Below are positions 26,190 through 35,610 of a stretch of DNA of 64,000 nucleotides, one piece after another. Both the position numbers and the translations under genes were made by a program. The notes under the pieces are model-generated. The model saw only the letters and a program-made list of their open reading frames with translations, was not told where the DNA came from and ran no database searches. Numbering within the stretch: the first letter of the stretch is position 1; every line of letters starts with the position of its first letter. Source of the DNA: JAMXLO01 sp963799415 (GTDB lineage: Bacteria; Pseudomonadota; Alphaproteobacteria; Acetobacterales; Acetobacteraceae); the NCBI GenBank assembly GCA_963799415.1, contig CAWCXI010000018.1:62001-126000 (forward strand), given 5' to 3'.

Positions 26190-27150
26190 ATGGAAGCCCT
26201 GCTGGCCAGCCTGCGAGCCGCCGCGGAACCGACCCGCCTCCGCCTGTTGGCGCTTGCCGGCCGCGGGGCATTCTGCGTGTCGGAGTTCACCGAAATCCTC
26301 GGCCAGTCGCAACCACGCCTCTCCCGTCACCTGAAGTTGTTGTGCGACTGTGGCCTGCTGGACCGCGTGCGTGAGGGGGCGAATGTCTGGTTCGCCCTCC
26401 CCCACGGCGAGCCAGGCGCTCTGGCCCGCGACCTGGTTTCGCGGCTGCCGGAGGACGACCAGATCCTGGAGGCCGACCGCCGGCAGGCTGCCCGCGTCCT
26501 GGCCGAACGCGCCCGCGTGGCCTCCGAAAGCTTCCGCCGCCAGGGTGCCGACTGGGATGAGATGCGGGCGCTGGACCTGCCGGCCGCTGCGGTCGAGGCG
26601 GCGCTGCTTTCGCCTGGTACCGGAGCATGACGCCGGCCGGGTGCTGGATATCGGCACCGGCACCGGACGTGTGCTGGAGCTGCTGGCTCCACGGATCAGC
26701 CAGGGCGTCGGTGTGGATGCATCGCGGGCGATGCTGGCACTGGCCCGCTCGCGGCTGGCACGCGCCGGGCTCACCCACTGTTCGGTGCGGCTCGCCGACA
26801 TGTATCGCCTGCCACTCGCAGAAAATTCGTTCGATGTCGCGGTGATGCAGATGGTGCTGCACTACGCCGAGGAGCCGCAGGGCGTGCTGGCCGAGGTTGC
26901 GCGCGTGCTGCGACCGGGTGGGCGCCTGATCGTCATCGACCTTACCAAGCACAGTCGCGGCGATTTGCTATCCAGATTGGCGCATCGTTGGCCGGGGTTC
27001 AGCGATGACTCGATGCGCAGCCTGCTGGAGGGCGCCGGCATGCAGCAGGGCGCCCCGCTGGCGATTGACGGTCCGCTCGCCATCCGCCTGTGGCCCGCGA
27101 TCCGCATCGCCGATGCCGTTGTCGCGCAGCCGCGCGAACTGGTCGTCTGA
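26190..27150 (+). CDS. sahR: SahR-like ArsR-family regulator fused to a SAM/SAH-binding methyltransferase domain (frameshifted)
   Basis: About 319 residues when one base is removed. Residues 1-90 are an ArsR winged helix (FTEILGQSQPRLSRHLKLL recognition helix). After the junction comes a class I methyltransferase fold with motif I VLDIGTGTGRVLELL and RVLRPGGRLIVIDL. The break is an extra T in TTT at 26608-26610. The ArsR-methyltransferase fusion next to metH is the layout of alphaproteobacterial SahR, known to repress methionine-cycle genes and to sense S-adenosylhomocysteine. The methyltransferase domain would then be a sensor, not an enzyme. Its stop abuts the deaminase start. Confidence 0.75.
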
Positions 27151-28170
27151 ATGATCGATCTTGACGCATTCATCCGAGGTCTGCCGAAAGCCGAGTTGCA
27201 CATGCATCTGGAAGGCAGCATTGAGCCGGAGCTCCTGCTGCGACTGGCCGATCGCAATGGTGTGCGCCTGCAATGGGAGACGCCCGAAGCTCTGCGCGCC
27301 GCGTATCAGTTTCACAACCTGCAATCATTCCTCGATCTCTACTACGCCGGCTGCCATGTGCTGACGCACGAAGAGGACTTCTACGCAATCACCCGAGCTT
27401 ATCTTCGGCGTGCCCATGCTGATGCCGTCATCCGCGCCGAGGTCTTCATCGGCCCACAGGGCTTCACCGAGCGCAATGTGCCAATCGCGGTCGTGATGGA
27501 TGGTGTGCTGGCGGCGATGCGCGACGCCGCGAGCGAGGACGGCATCAGCGCCGGTCTGCTGGTCAGTGCGCAGCGGCATCGGAGCGAGGCGGAGGCGCTG
27601 GAACTGCTCGATACGGTTATGCCGTGGGCCGACCAGATCGCTGGCTTTGGCCTGGGTGGAGCGGAAGTTGGCAACCCTCCGTCCCGTTTCGTACGCTTCT
27701 TCCGCGCCTGCCGCGAACGTGGTTTTCGCATTACGGCGCATGCCGGCGAAGAAGGGCCGGCGTCCTTCGTGCGCGAGGCCGTCGAGCTGCTCGACGTAGA
27801 CCGCATCGATCATGGCAACGCCTGTCTGAGTGATCCGGCGTTGGTGCGAGAACTGGCCGCACGCGCAATTCCGTTGACGGTCTGTCCGCTTTCGAACGTG
27901 CGGCTGAAGGTGGTGCCGTCCCTGTCCGAGCACCCGTTGCGCGCGATGCTGGATGCTGGCCTGTGCGTTACGATCAACTCGGACGACCCCGCCTATTTCG
28001 GCGGCTACGTCAACGACAACTTCATCCAATGTCGACATGTGTTCGGGCTCTCCGCGGATGAGATCGTGATGCTTGCGCGGAACAGTCTTACCGCCTCGTT
28101 CGTCTCGCCAGCAGCCGTTGCGCGCAACGTCGCGCTGCTCGATGCCTACGTCGCAAGCCACCAGGCCTGA
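27151..28170 (+). CDS. Adenine deaminase of the adenosine-deaminase family (type II)
   Basis: A 339-residue amidohydrolase. Zinc ligands are in HMHLEG (residues 16-21), HAGEEG, and NSDDPAYFGGY; DHGNAC carries another active-site His. SDDPAYFGG and HAGEEG separate fungal/bacterial adenine deaminases from true adenosine deaminases (HAGE with NTDDP and no FGGY). It would convert adenine to hypoxanthine. Its ATG follows the sahR stop directly and metH starts 14 bases after it, so it is the middle gene of the operon. The context suggests salvage of adenine released when SAH is hydrolysed by a nucleosidase. Confidence 0.82.
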   Translation: MIDLDAFIRGLPKAELHMHLEGSIEPELLLRLADRNGVRLQWETPEALRAAYQFHNLQSFLDLYYAGCHVLTHEEDFYAITRAYLRRAHADAVIRAEVFIGPQGFTERNVPIAVVMDGVLAAMRDAASEDGISAGLLVSAQRHRSEAEALELLDTVMPWADQIAGFGLGGAEVGNPPSRFVRFFRACRERGFRITAHAGEEGPASFVREAVELLDVDRIDHGNACLSDPALVRELAARAIPLTVCPLSNVRLKVVPSLSEHPLRAMLDAGLCVTINSDDPAYFGGYVNDNFIQCRHVFGLSADEIVMLARNSLTASFVSPAAVARNVALLDAYVASHQA

Positions 28171-28184
28171 TCAGAGGAAGTTCG

Positions 28185-31100
28185 ATGTCCCGTCCCCATC
28201 TGCTCGATGCGCTGCGTGATACCGTGCTGCTGTGCGATGGCGCCGTCGGTACCCGCGTCATGGGCATGACATTGGACGTGGAGCAGGACTTCCACGGCAA
28301 GGAGAACTGCACCGACGTATTGAACATCTCGCGCCCCGACCTCGTGCGCGACATCCACCGCAGCTACTTCGAGGCCGGCGCCGACATGGTGGAGACCAAC
28401 ACGTTCGGTGGCTCGCCGGTGACGCTGGGTGAGTTCGATATTGCCGACCGCGCGTTCGAGATCAACAAGCGCGGCGGAGAACTGGCACGCGAGGCGGCCG
28501 AACAGTTCTCCGATGGCCGCCATCGCTGGGTGATCGGCAGTGTCGGTCCGGGGACCAAACTGCCAAGTCTGGGCAACATTGCCTACGACCCGCTGGAGGC
28601 GGCGTTGACCGAGCAGTGCCGTGGACTGGTCGCGGGTGGCGTCGATGCCATTCTGATCGAGACCTGCCAGGATCCAATGCAGATCAAGGCAGCGGTGAAC
28701 GGCGCCAAGAATGCCCGCGCCGAGGCGGGCAGCGATATTCCGATCTTTGTGCAGGTGACTGTGGAAACCACGGGGACGCTGCTGGTCGGCCCCGACATCG
28801 CCACCGCCGCTGCGATCGTGCACGCGCTCGATGTGCCGCTGATGGGGCTGAACTGCGCCACGGGGCCGCAGGAGATGGCCGAGCACGTGCGATGGCTGGC
28901 GTCCAACTGGCCGGGACTGCTGTCGCTGCAGCCGAATGCCGGTTTGCCCGAACTGGTCGATGGGCAGACGCACTTTCCGCTCGGACCGGCGGAGTTGAGC
29001 AGTTGGCTGGAGCGCTTCGTCGAGGAGGACGGCGTCAACCTGATCGGCGGTTGCTGTGGCACCACCGCGCAACACATCGCTGCGCTGGACGCGATGCTGC
29101 GCCGGCGCGCCGAAGGGAGCGGGCATTTCCGGCCACCGCCTGTGCTGCGCAAGCCGGTGTGGGTTCCGTCGGTCGCCAGTCTGTATCAGGCGGTGCCGCT
29201 GCGGCAGGAGAATGCGTTCTTCGCCATCGGCGAGCGCTGCAATGCCAACGGCTCGAAGAAGTGGCGTGAGGCGCAGGAGAAGCACGACTGGGACGGCTGC
29301 GTCTCGATGGGGCGCGAGCAGTTGGGCGAGGGTTCCAACGCGCTCGATGTCTGCACCGCATTTGTCGGGCGCGACGAGCACGCCGAGATGACCGAGGTGG
29401 TGCGCCGGTTCACCTCATCGGTGAATGCACCGTTGGTGATCGACAGCACCGAGACGCCGGTGATCGCGGCCGCGCTCAAGCTGCATGGCGGCAAGCCGAT
29501 CATCAACTCGATCAACTTCGAGGACGGCGAGGGCCACGCGACCGATCGGCTGAAGCTGGCGAAGCAGTTCGGTGCGGCGGTGATCGCATTGACCATCGAC
29601 GAGATCGGCATGGCGAAGAGCGCCGAGCGCAAGGTCGAGGTGACGCGGCGGCTGGTGGATTTTGCATGCACGCGTCACGGCCTGCCGCAATCGGATCTGC
29701 TGATCGATCCCCTGACCTTCACCATCGCGACGGGCAACGAGGATGACCGCAAGCTGGCACAGTGGACGCTGGAGGGCATCGCCGCGATCCGTCAGGAATT
29801 CCCCGACATCCAGATCATTCTCGGCCTGTCGAATGTCAGCTTCGGGCTGAACCCGGCGGCGCGCGCGGTGCTGAACAGCGTGTTCCTCGATCATGCGGTG
29901 CGTGCAGGAATGACCGGGGCGATCGTGCACGTGTCGAAGATACGGCCGCTGCATCTGATCGCACCGGAGGAGGTGAAGGTCGCCGAGGACCTGATCTTCG
30001 ACCGTCGTGCGGAAGGCTACGATCCGTTGCAGCGACTGCTGGAGATCTTCGCCGACCGGAAGGCAGCTGATGCTACGAAGAAGCAGCGCGCCGACACGGT
30101 TGAAGGCCGCCTGAAGGATCGTATCGTCGATGGCGACCGCAAGGGGCTGACGGACGAACTCGATGAGGCGCTGAAGGCTCTGCCGCCGCTCGACATCATC
30201 AACAACGTGCTGCTGGACGGCATGAAGGTGGTGGGCGAGCTGTTCGGTGCGGGCAAGATGCAGCTTCCGTTCGTGCTACAGAGCGCCGAGACGATGAAGA
30301 TGGCGGTGGCGTATCTCGAACCGTTCATGGAGCGCGTCGCGGGGCAGGAGAAGGGCACCATCGTGCTCGCGACTGTGAAGGGCGACGTGCACGACATCGG
30401 CAAGAACCTGGTCGATATCATCCTGACCAACAACGGCTATCGGGTGGTCAATCTCGGCATCAAGGTGCCGCTCGCGGACATGCTGTCGGCGGCCAGGGAG
30501 CATCATGCGCACGCGATCGGCATGTCGGGGCTGCTGGTGAAATCCACCGTGGTGATGCGCGAGAATCTGGAGGAGATGTCGCGCCAGTCATTGGAGATCC
30601 CGGTGTTGCTGGGCGGTGCGGCGCTGACTCGCGGCTACGTCGAGGATGACTGTGTCCGCGCCTACGCGTGCGGCCGCGTCGCCTATGGCCGCGATGCGTT
30701 CGATGGGCTGCACCTGATGGACAAGGTGGTCGGCAATGCGTTCGACGACTACCTTGCCGCCGTGCAGGCGAAGCGCACCGGCAAGACGCGCAATCCGTCG
30801 CGTACCCTCGGCCAGGCGGATGCGCGCGCGTTTCGTCCAGTGGATGTGGGCGCCGTGCGGGAGCGCCGACGGCGGCTGTCGCGCGATGTGCCGATAACGG
30901 CGCCGCCGTTCTGGGGCGCGCGAACGATCGAGGCGACGCCCAAGGCTATCGTGCCGTTCATCAACGAACGCAGCCTGTACCAGTTCCAGTGGGGATTTCG
31001 GAAGCAAGGGCGTTCGCTGGACGATTTCCTGGGCTGGGCAAAGCAGGAGTTGCGTCCGGTGATGCGCCGCATGCTGGCGCTGTGCGAGGCGGAGGACATC

Positions 31101-31682
31101 CTGAAGCCGCAGGCCGCGTATGGCTATTGGCTGGCGGCCGGGCAAGGCAACGACCTGATCATATTCGATACCGACGGCAGCACCGAACTCGCGCGCTTCG
31201 CTCTCCCGCGTCAGCCGAAGGAGGACGGCGAGTGCATCGCCGACTTCTTCCGCGACGTCGATGACGCCGAACGCGACGTGATCGCATTGCAGGTCGTCAC
31301 GGTCGGACAGAAGGCATCCGAAATCGCCCGCACATGGTTCGAGGACAACCGCTACCAGGACTATCTCTACCTGCACGGGCTGTCGGTGGAGATGGCCGAG
31401 GCGATGGCCGAGTACGTGCACAAGCGCATCCGTGCCGAACTCGGTTTCGCGGGCGAGGACGATCGCGAGATGGAGAAGATGCTGTCGCAGGGCTATCGCG
31501 GCTCGCGCTACTCGTTTGGCTATCCGGCATGCCCGCGGCTCGAGGACCAGGTGCCGATCCTGTCGCTGCTCGGCGCCGAACGGATCGGCCTCTCGCTGTC
31601 CGAGGAGTTCCAGTTGCACCCCGAGCAATCGACCAGCGCGGTCGTGGTGGTCAACCCACACGCGAAGTACTTTTCGGTGTAG
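28185..31682 (+). CDS. metH: Cobalamin-dependent methionine synthase
   Basis: A 1165-residue four-module MetH. Residues 1-310 are the homocysteine barrel with the zinc Cys in NCATGP and GGCCGTT; about 340-620 the methyl-tetrahydrofolate barrel (GERCNANGSKKW); about 650-880 the cap and cobalamin domain with DVHDIGKNLV, whose His is the lower Co ligand; about 900-1165 the SAM-dependent reactivation domain, including YGYWLAAGQGNDL and RGSRYSFGYPACP. It transfers a methyl group from methyl-THF to homocysteine. GAGGAAG precedes the ATG. It is the last gene of the sahR operon and depends on B12, which the cluster at 36.5-40.2 kb would import. Confidence 0.96.
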   Translation: MSRPHLLDALRDTVLLCDGAVGTRVMGMTLDVEQDFHGKENCTDVLNISRPDLVRDIHRSYFEAGADMVETNTFGGSPVTLGEFDIADRAFEINKRGGELAREAAEQFSDGRHRWVIGSVGPGTKLPSLGNIAYDPLEAALTEQCRGLVAGGVDAILIETCQDPMQIKAAVNGAKNARAEAGSDIPIFVQVTVETTGTLLVGPDIATAAAIVHALDVPLMGLNCATGPQEMAEHVRWLASNWPGLLSLQPNAGLPELVDGQTHFPLGPAELSSWLERFVEEDGVNLIGGCCGTTAQHIAALDAMLRRRAEGSGHFRPPPVLRKPVWVPSVASLYQAVPLRQENAFFAIGERCNANGSKKWREAQEKHDWDGCVSMGREQLGEGSNALDVCTAFVGRDEHAEMTEVVRRFTSSVNAPLVIDSTETPVIAAALKLHGGKPIINSINFEDGEGHATDRLKLAKQFGAAVIALTIDEIGMAKSAERKVEVTRRLVDFACTRHGLPQSDLLIDPLTFTIATGNEDDRKLAQWTLEGIAAIRQEFPDIQIILGLSNVSFGLNPAARAVLNSVFLDHAVRAGMTGAIVHVSKIRPLHLIAPEEVKVAEDLIFDRRAEGYDPLQRLLEIFADRKAADATKKQRADTVEGRLKDRIVDGDRKGLTDELDEALKALPPLDIINNVLLDGMKVVGELFGAGKMQLPFVLQSAETMKMAVAYLEPFMERVAGQEKGTIVLATVKGDVHDIGKNLVDIILTNNGYRVVNLGIKVPLADMLSAAREHHAHAIGMSGLLVKSTVVMRENLEEMSRQSLEIPVLLGGAALTRGYVEDDCVRAYACGRVAYGRDAFDGLHLMDKVVGNAFDDYLAAVQAKRTGKTRNPSRTLGQADARAFRPVDVGAVRERRRRLSRDVPITAPPFWGARTIEATPKAIVPFINERSLYQFQWGFRKQGRSLDDFLGWAKQELRPVMRRMLALCEAEDILKPQAAYGYWLAAGQGNDLIIFDTDGSTELARFALPRQPKEDGECIADFFRDVDDAERDVIALQVVTVGQKASEIARTWFEDNRYQDYLYLHGLSVEMAEAMAEYVHKRIRAELGFAGEDDREMEKMLSQGYRGSRYSFGYPACPRLEDQVPILSLLGAERIGLSLSEEFQLHPEQSTSAVVVVNPHAKYFSV

Positions 31683-31685
31683 CAC

Positions 31686-31760
31686 CCCCACCCCAACCCT
31701 CCTCCTCGTCGCGGGAGAGGGAGTTCGACGACGCTCCCTCTCGCGTGAAGCGGGGAGGTG
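31686..31760. repeat. REP-like hairpin, copy 3, after metH
   Basis: CGCGGGAGAGGGAG (31710-31723) pairs with CTCCCTCTCGCG (31734-31745), giving a 12-base-pair stem close after the metH stop. It belongs to the same CTCCC/GGGAG style as copies near 10625, 19773 and 36499, and is a likely transcription stop for the methionine operon. Confidence 0.6.
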
Positions 31761-31818
31761 CCTTGCGGCGGCCGCAATTGCGCTGCATCAGGTGCGCGCG
31801 ACAGGAGACTCTGCGACG

Positions 31819-32235
31819 ATGCACCATCGGCTGTTCTGGCTGACGACCGCGGCGACGGCAGTGCTGCTTCAGGCGTGCGCGCAGCAGCCATCCGGGCCGC
31901 CGCCCCGCGTATTCGCCGCCGACATGACCGGTGCGGCGAAGGTCTGCACCGCCCCGCCAGTCACCCCCTCGGCGGGACACACGGTCGATGCGGCGATCAA
32001 ACTCGGCAACGATGGCGGCTGGTGCGCCATCACGGTCAACAACAATGGCCGGCCGTTCGACGCCGGCCTGATCGCCACAGCGGCGGAGCACGGCAAGGTG
32101 CTGATCCACACGGTCGGCAATGATACTCGGATCGACTACACGCCGACCGCGCGTTACACCGGCGCCGATGCGTTCAGCGTGCGGCTGCTGCCGGGTAACG
32201 CGATGATCCGCGTGACTGCGACTGTGACGCCGTAA
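31819..32235 (+). CDS. Lipoprotein with an immunoglobulin-like tail
   Basis: A 138-residue lipoprotein. The signal ends at a lipobox (LLQAC), so it is anchored to a membrane by Cys-20. The mature part has two Cys (TCAPP-type VCTAPPV and WCAITV) that could form a disulfide, and a C-terminal beta-rich segment (RIDYTPTARYTGADAFSVRL) typical of bacterial Ig-like or cadherin-like repeats. AGGAG is 11 bases upstream of the ATG. Many alphaproteobacteria have one copy of unknown role. It is convergent with the next gene, one base apart. Confidence 0.7.
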   Translation: MHHRLFWLTTAATAVLLQACAQQPSGPPPRVFAADMTGAAKVCTAPPVTPSAGHTVDAAIKLGNDGGWCAITVNNNGRPFDAGLIATAAEHGKVLIHTVGNDTRIDYTPTARYTGADAFSVRLLPGNAMIRVTATVTP

Positions 32236-32236
32236 T

Positions 32237-32743
32237 TCAATGATGCTTCGCGGCGGCGGCGACCTGTTTGCGCGCCGGCGCGTGCGCCACCTGCGGACAC
32301 ATATCGACCGTCGGCGGCACCAGGTCCTTGCCCGCCGCGTAAGCCGGGAGTTCCGCTGCGTCCTGCAGCGCCATCACCTCGGAGAACAGGGCGCTGTTGC
32401 GTGCGCAGAAGTCGGTGCCGAGATTTATGCCCGAGGACGATTCGCCATTGGCGAGGTCGGTGGTGAACCGGTCATGTTCCTGCTGCGCGCGCTTGCCGTA
32501 CATGCGCTTGAAGACCTCGCCGACCGCCTTTTCATTGCCCATAAGGTCGGGCTGATACTTGCGGACGAAGGCGTTGTAGCGGTCATCCTGATGACAGCCG
32601 GTCGCCAGCACCATGAGTTCGCTGCGCAGCGCTGCCACCTCGACCACTGACCGCTCCTGCGGCCGCAGGCAGTCAAGTTCGGCGTGCGCCTGCTGCGCGG
32701 CAAGCAGCGACACGGTGGCGAGGGTGGACAATAGGCGACGCAT
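32237..32743 (-). CDS. Exported hypothetical protein, 168 residues
   Basis: A periplasmic protein with signal peptide MRRLLSTLATVSLLAAQQAHA and three further Cys (ELDCLRP, TGCHQDD, DFCARN), possibly a disulfide-bonded pair plus one. The sequence is mainly helical. GGAGGAG precedes the ATG at the chosen start; the frame continues 23 codons upstream without support. No characterised family is recognised, although the pattern of Cys-spaced helices occurs in exported proteins of Rhodospirillales. It is a single gene. Confidence 0.68.
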   Translation of the reverse strand: MRRLLSTLATVSLLAAQQAHAELDCLRPQERSVVEVAALRSELMVLATGCHQDDRYNAFVRKYQPDLMGNEKAVGEVFKRMYGKRAQQEHDRFTTDLANGESSSGINLGTDFCARNSALFSEVMALQDAAELPAYAAGKDLVPPTVDMCPQVAHAPARKQVAAAAKHH

Positions 32744-32982
32744 GGGCTCCTCCGGAGGTCGGCCGTGGCTTGACATCTTGACATAAGGCAGGACGGCATG
32801 GCTGCGCAACAACCTGTGTGCCTGCTCCGCGGATTATGATAGAGAGTTAGTACCAAATCTTAGGATCTGTGTCGCGTCGGTCACTGATCGATCGCGTGGC
32901 ACCAGGTGGACCGTGGGTGCATCTGGACGCGCCGCCGCAAGAACGGTCAGGATGGCTCCCCATTCCGCTACAGGAAACACCG

Positions 32983-34254
32983 ATGCGCATCGAGATCATC
33001 TGCACGGGAGACGAAGTCCTCACCGGCAAGATCGTCAACACCAACTTCAGCTACATGAGCCAGAAGCTCGAGGATGTCGGCCTCTCGGTCCATTGGGGCA
33101 CCACCGTCGGAGATGACCGGGAAAGTCTGTTGGCTGCCTTCCTCCATGCCGGGCAGCGGGCCGATGCGGTGATCGTCAATGGTGGTCTCGGCCCGACCGT
33201 CGATGACCTGTCGCAGGAGGTCGCGGCACAGGCGGCTGGCGTAGAGCTTGTGCTGAATGAAGAGTGGCTGACGAAGATGGAAGGGTTCTTCTCCAAGCGC
33301 AGCCGCATCATGCCGCCGAACAACCGCAAGCAGGCAATGCTGCCGACCACCGCCGAGGTCATCGATAACCCGATCGGCACCGCGTGCGGCTTTGCCCTCG
33401 ATATTGGCCGTGCCCGCTTCTTCTTCACGCCTGGCGTGCCGCGCGAATTGCGCCGCATGCTGGAGGAGCAGGTGATTCCGCGCCTCCTCGCCCGCGGCGG
33501 TGCGCCCACCACGATCCACCTCAAGCGCTTTCACTCATACGGTCTCGGCGAATCGCACGTCGATGCGCTGCTCACCGGCGTCGAGGAGCTGGTGCCGGAT
33601 GGCAGCGTCAAACTCGGCTTCCGCGCGCACTATCCGCAGCTCGAGACGAAACTGACCGTGCGGGGCGCCGACATGGAGGATGTGCGCCGCAAGCTGGAAC
33701 CGGTCCAGGCAGAAGTGCGCAAGCGGCTCGGCAACTTCATCCTGGCCGAGGACGATCAGACGCTGGAAGGCGTCGTGCTCGCCGAGTTGACGCGGCGGAC
33801 AGGGACGCTGGCATTGGTCGAGACCTTCACCAGTGGCCAGATCGCGGCACGCATCGGCCACCTTCCGGGTGCCGAGCATGTGCTGCGCGCCGGCACCACC
33901 GTGCGTGACCGGACGACATTGCATAAGGCACTTGACTTTACGCAAATGCCGCTGGCCGGCGATCTCACGCAGGAGATCACCGAAGCGGTGGCGCGCGCCG
34001 CACGTACTCACGCCGGCGCGACGCACGCGTTGGTGGTACTGATCGAGCTTGACGACGGTCCGGATCGGATCGATTTCGGTGGCACTATCTGGATCGCGAT
34101 TGCCACCGCCGAAGACGTCGCGTTCAGACGGTCACGCATCCTCGGCGGACGTGAGTGGGTGCGGCTCGGTGCCGTCGAGCTGGGATTGGACTGTCTTCGC
34201 CGTTATCTGCAGCACCTGCCGGTGGTCGAGCGAATCGACTTCGAGAAGGCCTGA
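32983..34254 (+). CDS. CinA-family protein: molybdopterin-binding domain plus degenerate amidase domain
   Basis: A 423-residue protein. Residues 1-170 are a MoaB/MogA-type domain (CTGDEVLTGKIVNTNFSYM and NGGLGPTVDD), then a linker domain; residues 265-420 resemble the PncC nicotinamide-nucleotide amidase domain. In that domain the family motif ESCTGG is replaced by ETFTSGQ, so amidase activity is doubtful. In CinA-type enzymes the N-terminal part has ADP-ribose pyrophosphatase activity. AGGAAAC precedes the chosen ATG; 38 upstream in-frame codons have no support. It is followed closely by an MFS carrier gene. Confidence 0.8.
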   Translation: MRIEIICTGDEVLTGKIVNTNFSYMSQKLEDVGLSVHWGTTVGDDRESLLAAFLHAGQRADAVIVNGGLGPTVDDLSQEVAAQAAGVELVLNEEWLTKMEGFFSKRSRIMPPNNRKQAMLPTTAEVIDNPIGTACGFALDIGRARFFFTPGVPRELRRMLEEQVIPRLLARGGAPTTIHLKRFHSYGLGESHVDALLTGVEELVPDGSVKLGFRAHYPQLETKLTVRGADMEDVRRKLEPVQAEVRKRLGNFILAEDDQTLEGVVLAELTRRTGTLALVETFTSGQIAARIGHLPGAEHVLRAGTTVRDRTTLHKALDFTQMPLAGDLTQEITEAVARAARTHAGATHALVVLIELDDGPDRIDFGGTIWIAIATAEDVAFRRSRILGGREWVRLGAVELGLDCLRRYLQHLPVVERIDFEKA

Positions 34255-34283
34255 TCAGACGCAGACTGTACGAGGAGGTCTCC

Positions 34284-35579
34284 ATGTCCGGTAGCAGGAC
34301 AGGCAACGGCGCAGCGAACCGATGGGCACAGCTCTGGCTCGGCGTGTTGTGCATGGTGCTGATCGCCAACCTGCAATACGCGTGGACACTGTTCGTCAAC
34401 CCGATGCACCAGGCGCATGGCTGGAGCATCGCGGAGATCCAGATAGCCTTCAGCATCTTCATCGCGACGGAGACGTGGCTCACACCGATCGAGGGCTACA
34501 TTGTCGACCGCCTTGGAGCACGCACCGGTCCTCGGCTGATGATCACCTTCGGTGGCTTGTTGGTCGGCATCGCGTGGGTGGTCAACGCCTATGCGGACTC
34601 GCTGGCGATGCTTTACGTCGGCGCGGCGATCTCCGGCACTGGCGCCGGCGCGATCTACGCCACCTGTGTCGGCAACGCGGTGAAGTGGTTCCCAGATCGT
34701 CGTGGCCTTGCCGTCGGCCTCACCGCTGCGGGCTTCGGCGCGGGCGCGGCACTTACCGTGGTTCCGATCAAGCTGGTGATCGAATCGTACGGCTATGCCT
34801 CCGCCTTCCTGTGGTTCGGCGTGGCGCAGGGCATCATCCTGCTGGTTGTCGCGCAGATGCTGCACGGTCCGATGCCCGGCACGGTGCTGCCGACCGCCAT
34901 CAGTGCCGCGGTGCCGCAATCCACGCGTAGCTACACCAGCATGGAGGTGCTGCGTTCGCCGGCATTTTGGCTGCTGTACCTCATGTTCATCCTGGTGTCG
35001 TCGAGCGGCCTCATGGCAACTGCGCAGCTTGCGCCGATCGCCAAGGATTTCGGTCTGTCGAGCACCATGGTCCTGCTCGGCGCGACCACGCTGAGTGTCG
35101 CTCTGGTGGTGGACAACGTGATGAACGGTCTGGCACGGCCATTCTTCGGCGCGGTGTCCGATCGCATCGGGCGCGAATACACCATGGCTCTGGCATTCAC
35201 CCTCGGCGCGCTCAGCTATTGGCTGCTGGCACTGTTCGGCTCCAGCCCATGGACGTTCGTCATCTGCGCCGCGCTGATCTTCTTCACCTGGGGCGAGATA
35301 TTCAGCCTGTTTCCTTCCACCTGCACCGACCTGTTCGGCACACGCTATGCCACCGCCAATTCGATGATGCTTTACACCGCGAAGGGCACGTCCGCATTTC
35401 TGGTGCCGTTCGCCAACGTGCTTAAGACAGCGACGGGCTCGTGGGAGGCGGTGTTCCTGGTGGCGGCGGGAATGAACCTGCTGGTGGTGCTGCTGGCACT
35501 GTTCGCGCTGCTGCCGATCCGGATGCGCCACCATCGGCTGCTTCAGCCGGGCATGGGCGCGGGTCGCGCGACAGGCTGA
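34284..35579 (+). CDS. MFS transporter, oxalate/formate antiporter (OFA) type
   Basis: A 432-residue carrier with twelve predicted helices. The loop between helices 2 and 3 (GYIVDRLGARTGPRLM) and between 8 and 9 (AVSDRIGREYTMAL) carry the MFS motif A pattern. The start LVNPMHQAHGWSIAEIQIAF matches oxalate/formate antiporter-like members, which exchange small carboxylates. GAGGAGG precedes the ATG, 29 bases after the CinA-like stop, so they may be one operon. The substrate cannot be named; oxalate, formate or another monocarboxylate are candidates. Confidence 0.83.
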   Translation: MSGSRTGNGAANRWAQLWLGVLCMVLIANLQYAWTLFVNPMHQAHGWSIAEIQIAFSIFIATETWLTPIEGYIVDRLGARTGPRLMITFGGLLVGIAWVVNAYADSLAMLYVGAAISGTGAGAIYATCVGNAVKWFPDRRGLAVGLTAAGFGAGAALTVVPIKLVIESYGYASAFLWFGVAQGIILLVVAQMLHGPMPGTVLPTAISAAVPQSTRSYTSMEVLRSPAFWLLYLMFILVSSSGLMATAQLAPIAKDFGLSSTMVLLGATTLSVALVVDNVMNGLARPFFGAVSDRIGREYTMALAFTLGALSYWLLALFGSSPWTFVICAALIFFTWGEIFSLFPSTCTDLFGTRYATANSMMLYTAKGTSAFLVPFANVLKTATGSWEAVFLVAAGMNLLVVLLALFALLPIRMRHHRLLQPGMGAGRATG

Positions 35580-35610
35580 CGCGCCGGCCTCTGTCTGCTA
35601 TCCCCGGCTG

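Noticed and set aside
26172..26952. Long open frames antisense to sahR
   Set aside because: They have no recognisable domain and only mirror GC-rich codon bias of the real gene.
32425..32856. Frame opening MVLTLYHNPRSRH, resembling the start of a glutathione transferase or ArsC
   Set aside because: Similarity covers only about ten residues, then turns into antisense-like sequence overlapping the exported protein gene.
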